Shown here in pieces: positions 43,406 through 52,407 of a stretch of 64,000 bases of DNA. The notes beneath the pieces were generated by a model that worked only from the letters and a program-made list of their open reading frames with translations, was not told where the DNA came from and searched no databases. A program made the position numbers and the translations under genes. The DNA comes from JBCBGF01 sp038526915 (GTDB lineage Bacteria > Pseudomonadota > Alphaproteobacteria > Rhodobacterales > Rhodobacteraceae). Every line of letters starts with the position of its first letter. The stretch's first letter is position 1. The stretch covers positions 682,001 to 746,000 of the forward strand of contig JBCBGF010000001.1 of the NCBI GenBank assembly GCA_038526915.1, in the 5' to 3' direction.

Positions 43406-44464
43406 TTACCGCAGCCGCGCCTCTGTCGTTGCGTCAAAGAAGTAGGCGCGCGCTGGGTCGAACTTCAGACCAACGCGGTCACCTGTTTTCGACCGGTAGT
43501 CTCCGCGTTCCTCGACAATCAGCTTCTCGCCTGTGTCAGCGGTCAAATAGGCATAGGACACCCCGCCTAGCGCCTCGGTCAGCTCAATGGAATGGGTGTT
43601 ACCAGCGGGATCGATATCGATATGTTCCGGCCGTAGTCCCACCGAGATCTGGCTTCCGTCTGATGGCAGGGACACCGACGCGGGCACCGACGATGCAAGG
43701 CCGGGGGCATTGACGCTTGCGCCCTGAACGGTGCCCTCGATGAAGTTCATTGATGGCGATCCAATGAAGCCTGCCACAAAACGGTTGTCGGGATCGCGGT
43801 AGAGATCGAGCGGCGCCCCCACCTGTTCGATCCGACCCGCGCGCAGCACGACGATTTTGTCAGCCAGGGTCATCGCCTCGACCTGGTCATGGGTCACATA
43901 GATCATCGTGGCGCCGATTTCCTGGTGCAGACGCGCAATCTCCACCCGCATCTCTACGCGCAACTCGGCATCGAGGTTTGACAGCGGTTCGTCGAACAAG
44001 AACACCTCCGGCCCGCGCACAATCGCCCGACCAATGGCCACGCGCTGACGCTGGCCGCCCGAGAGCGCTACGGGCTTGCGTTTAAGGTATTCGTCAAGCT
44101 TTAGGATCTTGGAGGCGTTCTGCACCTTTTGCCGGATCTCGGTAGCCGGATGCCCGTTCATCTTCAGCCCGAACCCCATGTTCTCTTCCACCGTCATGTG
44201 CGGATAGAGAGCATAGGTCTGGAACACCATCGCCACGCCGCGCTGGGATGGGTCTGCATGGGTCACGTCACGGGCACCGATCAGGATTTGCCCTTCACTG
44301 GTTTCCTCAAGCCCTGCGACCATCCGCAGCAAAGTGGACTTGCCGCAGCCTGACGGCCCCACAAAAACACAAAACTCGCCATCCTCGATCTGCAGATCAA
44401 CGCCGTGGATCACCTGCGTGTCGCCGTAGCGCTTGATCACATGGGAAAGGTTTACTCCGGTCAT
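43406..44464 (-). CDS. Sugar ABC transporter ATP-binding protein (UgpC/MalK/MsmK type)
   Basis: 352 residues. The ATPase domain has Walker A GPSGCGKS (36-43), signature LSGGQRQRVAIGRA and Walker B LFDEPLSNLD. A C-terminal TOBE/MalK regulatory domain (about 235-350) marks carbohydrate importers. It lies just behind iclR on the minus strand, divergent from the binding protein and permeases at 45425-48582, which lack their own ATPase; it is almost certainly their motor. The start is the ATG preceded by AGGAG; a longer in-frame extension lies within iclR. Confidence 0.93.
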   Translation of the reverse strand: MTGVNLSHVIKRYGDTQVIHGVDLQIEDGEFCVFVGPSGCGKSTLLRMVAGLEETSEGQILIGARDVTHADPSQRGVAMVFQTYALYPHMTVEENMGFGLKMNGHPATEIRQKVQNASKILKLDEYLKRKPVALSGGQRQRVAIGRAIVRGPEVFLFDEPLSNLDAELRVEMRVEIARLHQEIGATMIYVTHDQVEAMTLADKIVVLRAGRIEQVGAPLDLYRDPDNRFVAGFIGSPSMNFIEGTVQGASVNAPGLASSVPASVSLPSDGSQISVGLRPEHIDIDPAGNTHSIELTEALGGVSYAYLTADTGEKLIVEERGDYRSKTGDRVGLKFDPARAYFFDATTEARLR

Positions 44465-44465
44465 G

Positions 44466-45278
44466 TCAGGCGGCTCCTGCTCGTTGGGTGGATCGGGCGT
44501 GTTCGGGGAAGCGCCAGTTGTCGGCTTCTTCGGCGATGGCTTCGGCTGTACGGCGCAGTTCGGGGGCAAGCTGCGCAAGCCCGTCAAGGTCATTCCGCGC
44601 GGTCGATGTGGTCACTGACAGCGCACCCAGCACCCGACCGTTCCCGCTGAGGATCGGCATAGCGATGCAGATGATCCCCGACTCATGCTCTTCATCGTCA
44701 TAGGCATGGCCGCGCTGTCGGATCGCGGCCAGTTCTTCGCGCAAGGCTTGTTGCGTGGTAAACGTCTTGTCCGTGAAGCGGTGAAACGACTGCATCGCCA
44801 GAACGCTGGCCAGCGTCTCTTCATCCAGATGCGCCAGCATCGCCTTGCCCACGCCCGTGCAATAGGCCGGCCCGATCCGCCCGGCTTGGCTAAACATCTC
44901 AATCGGGTCTGCGGCGTTTCTCTTGTCCACGTAAAGAACATGCCCGTGATCAAGCTGGGCAAGGTGGACCGTCTCACCAAGCTTGGCTGACAGCTGATCG
45001 ATCATCGGACGGGCGACGGGGGCGAGGGATGATTGCGTCCAGGCGGCATGGGCAAGGCGGACAAGGCGCAGACCGGGCGCATAGGTTTGCCGGTCAGCGT
45101 CATAGGCCAGCATGCCCTGGTTGGTCAGGGTTTGCACAAAGCGGTAGAGCGTGGCTTTGGGAAACGGACTTGCGTCGAGCAATTCGGAAAACCGCACCGG
45201 ACGGCCGAAAGCCGCAATCTGGTCCAGCACTTCCAGTGCTTTGCCCACCGTGCCGTCTGCCGACGTCGCCCGGGTCAT
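44466..45278 (-). CDS. IclR-family regulator of the galactoside operon
   Basis: 270 residues. The N-terminal winged helix (about 10-70) includes RFSELLDASPFPKATLYRFV. The C-terminal IclR effector domain (about 85-255) follows, with its PAYCTGVGKAMLAHL segment. GGAGG precedes the ATG. It is divergent from the sugar importer genes, with a 21-base palindrome in the shared promoter. The ligand is likely galactose, galactonate or a keto-deoxy acid, judged from the operon. Confidence 0.9.
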   Translation of the reverse strand: MTRATSADGTVGKALEVLDQIAAFGRPVRFSELLDASPFPKATLYRFVQTLTNQGMLAYDADRQTYAPGLRLVRLAHAAWTQSSLAPVARPMIDQLSAKLGETVHLAQLDHGHVLYVDKRNAADPIEMFSQAGRIGPAYCTGVGKAMLAHLDEETLASVLAMQSFHRFTDKTFTTQQALREELAAIRQRGHAYDDEEHESGIICIAMPILSGNGRVLGALSVTTSTARNDLDGLAQLAPELRRTAEAIAEEADNWRFPEHARSTQRAGAA

Positions 45279-45373
45279 CGATCCTCCCCGCCGCGCATTT
45301 TGTGATAGGCTTGTGGTCCGCGGCTGTTGACAAGCCGTGCCACAGTGCGGTTAAGATTTCAATATCCAAAACC

Positions 45374-45394
45374 GAGTTTCAAATAATGAAACTC
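45374..45394. promoter_or_regulatory. Candidate IclR operator
   Basis: GAGTTTCA-AATAA-TGAAACTC has perfect 8-bp arms around a 5-base AT-rich centre. It ends 30 bases before the ATG of the sugar-binding protein gene, overlapping the likely promoter. The TGAAA/TTTCA half-sites are of the kind bound by KdgR/IclR proteins. Confidence 0.65.
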
Positions 45395-45424
45395 ATCCCA
45401 TAGTGGAACACCAGGGAGGACACC

Positions 45425-46684
45425 ATGCGTTCCATGCTTAAAGCGTCCGCAGGGGCGCTTGCCGCCGTTGCGATCTCGGCAACGGCCCTTTCGGCCCAAA
45501 GCCTCAGCGGAGATCTCAAAATCTTCTCCGATATGTCGAACCCGGCGCCCCGCGCGGTGATGGAAGGGCTTGTTGCGGGATTTCAAGAGCTTCACCCCGA
45601 TCTCAACATCGAGCTGACGGTCATCGACCGTGAGGCCTGGAAAACCCAGATCCGAAATGCGCTGACGGCCGAGCCGCCCGATGTCGCGAACTGGTATGCC
45701 GCCAATCGGATGCTGCCGTTTGTAAACGCGGGTCTCTTCGAAGATGTGTCCGATCTCTGGGAAGAGCCTGAGATTGCCGAAAACCTCGCCTCGACCAAGG
45801 GTGCGATGACCATCGACGGCAAGCAGTGGGGCGTGCCCTATACCTACTACCAGTGGGGCGTCTACTACCGCAAAGACATCTACGAAGAGCTGGGGCTGAG
45901 CGAGCCTGCGACGTTCGACGAAATGAAGTCGAACTGCCAGGCGATCGTCGATTCCGGCCGCAGTTGCTACACCATCGGCACCAAGTTTCTGTGGACCGCC
46001 GGCGGTTGGTACGACTATCTGAACCTGCGGACCAATGGCTATGACTTCCACATGGCCCAGGCCCGCGGTGAAATCCCCTGGACCGATGACCGTGTCCGTC
46101 AGACCTTTGCTAACTGGCGCGAGCTGATCGACATGGGGGCCTTTGTCGACAATCACCAGACGTATTCCTGGCAGGAAGCACTGCCCTTCATGGTCAGCGG
46201 TGATGCCGCGGCCTATCTGATGGGCAACTTCGCGGTGGCCCCGCTGCGCGAAGCCGGTCTGACCGATGATCAGCTGGACTTCTACCAGTTCCCCGCGATC
46301 AATCCCGATGTCGCGCTGGCAGAGGATGCGCCGACCGACACCTTCCACATCCCGTCGGGTGCTCAGAACAAAGAAGCAGCGCGTGAGTTCCTGCGCTATG
46401 TCGTATCGGCGGACGTACAGACCGAGATCAACAACGGGTCGAACCTGGGCCAGTTGCCGGTTAACGCGGCGGCGTCGGTGGATGACGACAAGTTCCTGAA
46501 CGAAGGCTTTGCAATGCTGTCGGCCAACAGCCCCGGCGGCGTGGCCCAGTTCTTTGACCGTGACTTCCCGGCGGAAATGGCATCCGAAGCGATGCAGGGC
46601 CTGCAGGAGTTCATGGTGTTCCCCGACAATCTCGACGACATTCTGGCCCGTCTCGAGAAGGTCCGCGAGCGGGTCTACCAGTAA
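45425..46684 (+). CDS. Sugar ABC transporter substrate-binding protein
   Basis: Periplasmic receptor of 419 residues, SBP_bac_1 (CUT1) family. The signal peptide (about 1-24) ends near ALSAQ. A run of tyrosine/tryptophan residues (YTYYQWGVYYRKD, near 140) is typical of sugar pockets. AGGGAGGA precedes the ATG. It heads a gene set coding for alpha- and beta-galactosidases, so an alpha- or beta-galactoside such as melibiose, raffinose or lactose is the likely ligand. A stable hairpin follows the gene. Confidence 0.93.
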   Translation: MRSMLKASAGALAAVAISATALSAQSLSGDLKIFSDMSNPAPRAVMEGLVAGFQELHPDLNIELTVIDREAWKTQIRNALTAEPPDVANWYAANRMLPFVNAGLFEDVSDLWEEPEIAENLASTKGAMTIDGKQWGVPYTYYQWGVYYRKDIYEELGLSEPATFDEMKSNCQAIVDSGRSCYTIGTKFLWTAGGWYDYLNLRTNGYDFHMAQARGEIPWTDDRVRQTFANWRELIDMGAFVDNHQTYSWQEALPFMVSGDAAAYLMGNFAVAPLREAGLTDDQLDFYQFPAINPDVALAEDAPTDTFHIPSGAQNKEAAREFLRYVVSADVQTEINNGSNLGQLPVNAAASVDDDKFLNEGFAMLSANSPGGVAQFFDRDFPAEMASEAMQGLQEFMVFPDNLDDILARLEKVRERVYQ

Positions 46685-46691
46685 GCCAAGC

Positions 46692-46715
46692 TGGCGGCGG
46701 GGACACCCGCCGCCA
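46692..46715 (+). other. Strong intra-operon hairpin after the binding-protein gene
   Basis: A perfect 10-bp stem TGGCGGCGGG/CCCGCCGCCA with a GACA loop begins 8 bases after the stop. There is no T-run, so it more likely stabilises the upstream message than terminates transcription. Confidence 0.75.
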
Positions 46716-46796
46716 CACCTGCATCACTGCCGCGCCGTGAGGGCTGACCACTGCCTCCGGCGACCGTACTGACCGCAACGCACACGGGAGAGCCCC

Positions 46797-47732
46797 ATGG
46801 CAAACACCGCCCTTTCCGCGGCTGAGGCCACAAGCCTCGTGCCCCAGCGCAGTTGGTACAAACGCAATGAGATCGCCGTGACGCCGTGGCTGTTTCTGAC
46901 GCCCGCGATCCTGTTCTTTGCGGTCTATGTGATCATCCCGATTTTCCAGTCCTTCTCGATCTCGCTGTATGATTGGGACGGGTTGGGCGAAGCGCGTTAC
47001 ATCGGGTTCGAGAACTATGTCGAACTCTTCGATGACCGCGCCTTTGAGATCTCGCTCCTGAACAACTTCAAATGGCTGGTGCTCTATCTTCTGGCCATCC
47101 CCGCCGGTCTGTTGATCGCCCTGTTCCTGAACCAGACGGTCACGGGCATCCGGATCTACAAATCCCTCTTCTTCTTTCCGTTCGTCTTGTCGCAAGTGGT
47201 CGTGGGGCTGGTGTTTTCGTGGTTCTACTTGCCGAACGAGGGCCTCTTGAACAGCATCCTGGGGCTGGTCGGTCTTGGCCCCCTCAACGTGCTGGGCGAT
47301 CCGACGCTGGCCACCTACGGCATCATCGTCGCGGGTCTCTGGCCGCAGACGGCCTATTGCATGATCCTCTACCTCACGGGCCTTAACGCCGTGGATCCTG
47401 AACAGATCGAGGCAGGCCGGATCGATGGGGCCAAGGGCTGGCGGATGCTGTGGTACATCATCGTCCCGCAACTGCGCCCGGCGACCTTCATCGCCTTTGT
47501 CGTGACGATCATCGGCGCGCTGCGGTCGTTTGACCTGATCTCGATCATGACCTTCGGTGGCCCGTTCGGTCAAACCCGCGTGCTGTCCTTCTACATGTTC
47601 GAAAAGGCCCTGTCGGAGTACGGCTTCCGCATGGGCTACGGCGCGGCCATCGCGGTGGTCCTGTTCCTGATCATGCTGGTCTTCATCGCCTACTTCCTGT
47701 GGTCGATGTACAAAGAAGAGCGAGGACGCTGA
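46797..47732 (+). CDS. Sugar ABC transporter permease (UgpA/MalF type)
   Basis: 311 residues, six main transmembrane helices of the CUT1 MalF-like family. The EAA loop EQIEAGRIDGAKGWRMLWYI lies near residue 205. The preceding gene is the binding protein and the next is the partner permease, one base after its stop. Confidence 0.93.
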   Translation: MANTALSAAEATSLVPQRSWYKRNEIAVTPWLFLTPAILFFAVYVIIPIFQSFSISLYDWDGLGEARYIGFENYVELFDDRAFEISLLNNFKWLVLYLLAIPAGLLIALFLNQTVTGIRIYKSLFFFPFVLSQVVVGLVFSWFYLPNEGLLNSILGLVGLGPLNVLGDPTLATYGIIVAGLWPQTAYCMILYLTGLNAVDPEQIEAGRIDGAKGWRMLWYIIVPQLRPATFIAFVVTIIGALRSFDLISIMTFGGPFGQTRVLSFYMFEKALSEYGFRMGYGAAIAVVLFLIMLVFIAYFLWSMYKEERGR

Positions 47733-47733
47733 G

Positions 47734-48582
47734 ATGTTTCCGACCCCGATTGAGAAAACCTCGCGCACCTGGCAGATCACCTATCAGTCGCTACTTCCTA
47801 TCGCGCTGACCATATGGCTGCTGCCGCTGATCGCCGTGATGGTGTTTTCGGTCAAACCGGCCGAGGACTTTACGGTGGGCAACTACTGGGGTGTGCCGTC
47901 CTCGTTCGAGATGGTGGCCAACTACGGCCGCGTCTTCTTTGACAGCGATATGCCGCGCTACCTTCTCAACTCGGTCCTGATCACGGTGCCCACTGTGATT
48001 GGTGCGATCACCCTGTCGACACTCGCGGGCTTCGCGCTGGGCATCTACAAGTTCAAGGCCAACATCTGGATCTTCTTTATGTTCGTGGCGGGCAACTTCG
48101 TGCCCTTCCAGATTCTGATGGTGCCGGTGCGCGACCTAACGCTGAACATGGGCCTTTACAACACCATCCCCGGCCTCGTCCTGTTCCACATCGCGTTCCA
48201 GACCGGGTTCTGTACGCTGTTCATGCGCAACTTCATCCGGGCGCTGCCCTTCCCGCTGATCGAGGCAGCGCGGGTGGAGGGCATCGCGGAGTGGAAGATC
48301 TTCTGGTACATCGTTCTGCCCTTGATGAAGCCCGCGATTGCGGCATTGGCCGTGCTGATCTTCACCTTCATCTGGAATGATTATTTCTGGGCAGTCGTGT
48401 TGACCCAAGGCCCCGAAAGCCAGCCGGTGACGGCAGGCATCACTAGCTTCAACGCCCAGTTCCGTGCGGCATACCACATGATGTCCGCAGGCTCGATCGT
48501 GGCGGCCATTCCGCCCGTCGTGATCTTCTTCCTCATGCAGAAACACTTCATCGCCGGCCTGACACTCGGCGCCGTTAAGTGA
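47734..48582 (+). CDS. Sugar ABC transporter permease (UgpE/MalG type)
   Basis: 282 residues with about six helices. The EAA motif PLIEAARVEGIAEWKIFWYI lies near 180-200. It is the MalG-like partner of the preceding permease, with which its gene is translationally coupled. It is followed after 9 bases by the GH4 glycosidase gene. Confidence 0.93.
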   Translation: MFPTPIEKTSRTWQITYQSLLPIALTIWLLPLIAVMVFSVKPAEDFTVGNYWGVPSSFEMVANYGRVFFDSDMPRYLLNSVLITVPTVIGAITLSTLAGFALGIYKFKANIWIFFMFVAGNFVPFQILMVPVRDLTLNMGLYNTIPGLVLFHIAFQTGFCTLFMRNFIRALPFPLIEAARVEGIAEWKIFWYIVLPLMKPAIAALAVLIFTFIWNDYFWAVVLTQGPESQPVTAGITSFNAQFRAAYHMMSAGSIVAAIPPVVIFFLMQKHFIAGLTLGAVK

Positions 48583-48591
48583 GTTAAGTCC

Positions 48592-49935
48592 ATGCCTCTC
48601 AAGATCGCCTTCATCGGCGCAGGCTCCACGATCTTTATGAAGAACATCGTGGGTGACGCGCTGCACTTTGACGGCCTGAAAGACGCCACCTTCGCCTTGA
48701 TGGATATCGACCGCCAGCGGCTGGAGGAATCCGAAGTCGTGGCGAAGAAGCTGGTGGCAACCATGGGCAGCGGTGCCCGCATCACCTCCACGCTTGATCA
48801 ACGCGCGGCGCTGGACGGCGCGGACTTCGTCGTCACCGCGTTCCAGATCGGTGGCTATAAGCCATCGACCGTGATTGATTTCGACATTCCGCGCCAATAC
48901 GGGCTGCGGCAGACGATTGCTGACACGCTGGGGGTGGGCGGCATCATGCGGGGCCTGCGCACCGTGCCGCATCTGTGGCAGGTGGCGGCGGACATGGCCG
49001 AGCTGTGCCCCGATGCGCTGATGCTGCAATACGTAAACCCGATGGCGATCAACACTTGGGCGCTGGCCGAACGCTATCCGCAGGTGAAGCAGGTCGGGCT
49101 TTGCCATTCCGTGCAGAATACGGTCGAAGAGTTCGCCCATGACCTCGACCTGCCGCAGGACGAGATCCGTTACCGCGTGGCGGGGGTGAACCACGTCGCC
49201 TTCTTCCTGGACCTGACCCACCAGGGCCGCGACCTCTACCCGATGCTGCGCGGTGGCTATCGCGCGGGCCGGCTGCCCAAGCCGCCGCTGCACCACGCCC
49301 GCTGCCCCAACAAGGTCCGTTACGAAGTGATGGAGCATCTGGGATACTTTTGCACCGAAAGCTCGGAGCATCTGGCCGAGTATGTGCCGTGGTTCATCAA
49401 GGACGGGCGGGCCGATCTGATCGAGACGTTCGGGATCCCCCTCGACGAGTATCCGCGCCGGTGCGAGGAACAGATGGCCGATTGGTCATCCCAGGCGACG
49501 GCCTATCGCAGTACCATGGAGATCGAGGTTACAAAGAGCCACGAATTCGCGGCAGAGATGATGAACGCCATCGCCACGAACACGCCTTACGTCGCCTACG
49601 GCAATCTGCCCAATCGCCACCAAGCGCCGCAACTGCCCATGGGTGCGGCGGTAGAAACTCCGTGTCTGGTGGATGCCAACGGGGTCCAGCCCACGGTTGT
49701 CGATGACATCCCGCCGCAACTCGTCGCGCTGATGCGCACGCAGATCAACGTGCAGGAACTGGTTGTGCGGGCGCTGGTGGAAGAAAACGTGGACCACATC
49801 TACCACGCCGCGATGATGGACCCGCACACGGGAGCCGAGCTGGATCTGCGGCAGATCCGGTCACTGGTGACCGATCTCTTGGCGGCCCATGGCGACTGGG
49901 TGCCCGAATGGGCGCGGGTGAGGCGCGCGGCATGA
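48592..49935 (+). CDS. melA: Alpha-galactosidase, glycoside hydrolase family 4
   Basis: Cytoplasmic NAD- and Mn-dependent enzyme of 447 residues that hydrolyses alpha-galactosides such as melibiose by an oxidation-elimination mechanism. The N-terminal Rossmann loop KIAFIGAGST (4-13) is visible, with metal-binding C171-H172 in VGLCHS and N200-H201 in AGVNHVAF. GH4 also contains alpha-glucosidases and alpha-glucuronidases; the galactose pathway genes that follow favour galactosidase. No signal peptide, so the substrate is imported intact. The stop overlaps the next ATG. Confidence 0.9.
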   Translation: MPLKIAFIGAGSTIFMKNIVGDALHFDGLKDATFALMDIDRQRLEESEVVAKKLVATMGSGARITSTLDQRAALDGADFVVTAFQIGGYKPSTVIDFDIPRQYGLRQTIADTLGVGGIMRGLRTVPHLWQVAADMAELCPDALMLQYVNPMAINTWALAERYPQVKQVGLCHSVQNTVEEFAHDLDLPQDEIRYRVAGVNHVAFFLDLTHQGRDLYPMLRGGYRAGRLPKPPLHHARCPNKVRYEVMEHLGYFCTESSEHLAEYVPWFIKDGRADLIETFGIPLDEYPRRCEEQMADWSSQATAYRSTMEIEVTKSHEFAAEMMNAIATNTPYVAYGNLPNRHQAPQLPMGAAVETPCLVDANGVQPTVVDDIPPQLVALMRTQINVQELVVRALVEENVDHIYHAAMMDPHTGAELDLRQIRSLVTDLLAAHGDWVPEWARVRRAA

Positions 49936-51638
49936 CCAAGCGCCGGTCGAGCCAATGGTACGGCAAGCTTGATAGGGACGGGTTCATTCATCGGTCGTGG
50001 ATGAAGAACCAGGGCTTTCCCGATCATGTCTTCGATGGCCGCCCGGTCATCGGGATCTGCAATACCTGGTCCGAACTCACGCCCTGCAATCACGGCTTGC
50101 GCACCTTGGCCGAAGGGGTAAAGCGCGGCGTGTGGGAAGCGGGCGGTTTCCCGGTTGAGTTTCCGGTGATGAGCCTGGGTGAGACCCAGATGAAGCCCAC
50201 CGCGATGCTGTTCCGCAACCTGCTGGCCATGGATGTCGAGGAATCGATCCGCGCCTATGGGATGGATGGGGTCGTCCTCTTGGGCGGATGCGACAAGACC
50301 ACGCCGGGGCAGTTGATGGGGGCTGCATCGGTCGATCTGCCCGCGATCGTTGTCTCATCGGGGCCGATGCTGAACGGCAAGTTTCGTGGGGAGGATGTGG
50401 GCTCAGGCACCGATGTCTGGAAGTTTTCCGAAGCGGTGCGGGCGGGCGACATGACGCTCGCTGATTTCATCTCAGCCGAGGCGGGGATGAGCCGCAGTGC
50501 TGGCGTCTGCATGACCATGGGCACCGCCTCCACCATGGCCAGCCTGTCTGAAGCGATGGGCATGGCCTTGCCAACGAATGCCGCGCTGCCAGCGGTGGAT
50601 GCGCGCCGGATGGCGATGGCGCACCACACAGGGCGGCGCATTGTCGAGATGGTCGAAGAAGACCTCAAGCCCTCCGACATCCTGACCCGCGGTGCTTTTG
50701 AAAACGCGATCCTGACGAATGCCGCCGTCGGGGGGTCGACAAATGCTGTGGTCCATCTTCTGGCGCTCGCTGGTCGGGTCGGGGTCGATCTGACGCTCAA
50801 GGATTTCGAGATCGGAGCCGATGTGCCGCTTCTGGTCAACTGCATGCCGTCGGGCAAATACCTGATGGAAGACTTCGCCTATGCGGGCGGGATACCGACC
50901 GTGCTGAGCGAGTTGTTGGACTTGCTGCGTCCCGCGCGCACCGTCCTCAATAAGGATATCAAGGCCTATGCCGAGGGCGCCGAGAACTACAACACCGACG
51001 TCATCCGCACCCGGCTTGAGCCGCTGAGACCCGCCGCCGGGCTGCGTGTTCTGCGCGGCAACCTGGCGCCGGATGGTGCGATCATCAAACCATCGGCGGC
51101 GACAGATAGCCTGTTGGAGCATGAGGCCGAGGCATTCGTTTTTGAGTCCATCGAGGATCTGAAGGCCAATATCGACAGGGATGATCTGCCTGTCACGCAA
51201 GATACGATTCTTGTCCTGAAGGGCTGCGGTCCGCGCGGCTATCCTGGCATGCCCGAAGTGGGCAACATGCCGATCCCCGCGCGGCTGGTGCGTGAAGGCG
51301 TGCGTGACATGATCCGCATCTCGGACGCGCGGATGTCGGGCACGGCCTACGGCACCGTGATCTTGCATGTCGCCCCCGAAGCGCAGGCCGGTGGACCGCT
51401 GGCCCTGGTGAAAACCGGTGACCGCATCCGCCTGTCTGTCTCGAACGGCACGCTTGACCTTCTGGTCGACGAGGCCGAGCTTGAGGCCCGCCGCGCCGCC
51501 TGGTCACCCGAACCACCGCAATACGAGCGGGGTTATGCCCGGCTCTACATCGACCATGTCCTGCAGGCCGACCGGGGTGCGGATCTTGATTTCCTTGTGG
51601 GCAAGGACACCCGCACACCATGGAGAGAAAGCCACTGA
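49932..51638 (+). CDS. IlvD/Edd-family sugar-acid dehydratase, likely D-galactonate (or L-arabinonate) dehydratase
   Basis: 568 residues. Cluster cysteines C52, C120 (GGCDKTTP) and C193 match the iron-sulfur ligands of the L-arabinonate dehydratase subgroup, as do the segments SGKYLMEDF and RISDARMSGTAYGT and the end region GADLDFL. It therefore dehydrates an aldonic acid to a 2-keto-3-deoxy acid rather than making branched-chain amino acids. With KDGal kinase and KDPGal aldolase genes downstream, galactonate is the probable substrate, replacing the enolase-fold DgoD. ATG overlaps the melA stop. Confidence 0.88.
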   Translation: MTKRRSSQWYGKLDRDGFIHRSWMKNQGFPDHVFDGRPVIGICNTWSELTPCNHGLRTLAEGVKRGVWEAGGFPVEFPVMSLGETQMKPTAMLFRNLLAMDVEESIRAYGMDGVVLLGGCDKTTPGQLMGAASVDLPAIVVSSGPMLNGKFRGEDVGSGTDVWKFSEAVRAGDMTLADFISAEAGMSRSAGVCMTMGTASTMASLSEAMGMALPTNAALPAVDARRMAMAHHTGRRIVEMVEEDLKPSDILTRGAFENAILTNAAVGGSTNAVVHLLALAGRVGVDLTLKDFEIGADVPLLVNCMPSGKYLMEDFAYAGGIPTVLSELLDLLRPARTVLNKDIKAYAEGAENYNTDVIRTRLEPLRPAAGLRVLRGNLAPDGAIIKPSAATDSLLEHEAEAFVFESIEDLKANIDRDDLPVTQDTILVLKGCGPRGYPGMPEVGNMPIPARLVREGVRDMIRISDARMSGTAYGTVILHVAPEAQAGGPLALVKTGDRIRLSVSNGTLDLLVDEAELEARRAAWSPEPPQYERGYARLYIDHVLQADRGADLDFLVGKDTRTPWRESH

Positions 51639-51639
51639 T

Positions 51640-52407
51640 ATGACCCAGGCAACCTTTCCCGATCTCGACGGCGCATCCGTCTTTATCACCGGCGGCGGCT
51701 CTGGCATTGGGGCTTTCCTCACCGATGGTTTCATGGCGCAAGGGGCGAAGGTGGCGTTCGTCCAACGCTCCGACGCTGCACCGTTCGTGGATGACATGGC
51801 GGAAAAGCACGGCACCACGCCGCTCTACATGCCGTGCGACATCACCGATATCCCGCGCCTGAAGGCCTGCATCGCGCAAGCGGCCGAGGCGCACGGGCCC
51901 GTGACTGTGCTGGTCAACAACGCCGCCAATGACAAACGCCACACCACCGAAGAGGTCACCGAGGATTTCTGGGATTGGAGCCAGGCGATTAACCTCAAAG
52001 CCTATTTCTTCGCCTGCCAGGCAGTCGTTGCCGGCATGAAGGGTGCAGGCGGAGGATCCATCATCAACTTTTCCTCGATCAGCTATATGATGGGCAACGC
52101 CGGATACCCGGCCTACACGACCGCCAATTCAGGCATCAATGGCATGACCCGATCCCTAGCCCGCGAGTTTGGCCCCGACCGTATCCGTGTCAACGCGCTG
52201 GCCCCGGGCTGGGTCCTGACGCAGAAGCAAAAGGATATGTGGGTGACCGAAGAGGGGCTCGCCGCGCATCTGGATCGGCAATGCCTGAAGGATACCCTGG
52301 GGCCCGAAGACATCGTGGGCGGGTGCCTGTTCCTCGCATCCAGCGCCAGCAAGATGATGACGGGCCAGTCGCTGGTGATCGACGGCGGTGTGGTGGTGAC
52401 CGGATGA
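51640..52407 (+). CDS. SDR-family dehydrogenase, probable galactose dehydrogenase, with YxxxN active site
   Basis: 255 residues. The cofactor loop GGGSGIG (18-24), NNAA (93-96), N118, S145/S146 and Y159 are present, but the position of the catalytic lysine is Asn163 (YTTAN; codon AAT). In this operon it is the only candidate for oxidising D-galactose to galactonolactone, the first De Ley-Doudoroff step. Either the family tolerates asparagine here or the enzyme works differently. The start is ATG 51640; the longer in-frame extension overlaps the dehydratase. The stop overlaps dgoK (ATGATG). Confidence 0.85.
   Translation: MTQATFPDLDGASVFITGGGSGIGAFLTDGFMAQGAKVAFVQRSDAAPFVDDMAEKHGTTPLYMPCDITDIPRLKACIAQAAEAHGPVTVLVNNAANDKRHTTEEVTEDFWDWSQAINLKAYFFACQAVVAGMKGAGGGSIINFSSISYMMGNAGYPAYTTANSGINGMTRSLAREFGPDRIRVNALAPGWVLTQKQKDMWVTEEGLAAHLDRQCLKDTLGPEDIVGGCLFLASSASKMMTGQSLVIDGGVVVTG

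Noticed and set aside
46611..49371. Two minus-strand reading frames of about 390 and 410 codons opposite the sugar permeases and melA
   Set aside because: They are shadows of well-conserved genes; their translations are repetitive in charged residues and have no ribosome sites.
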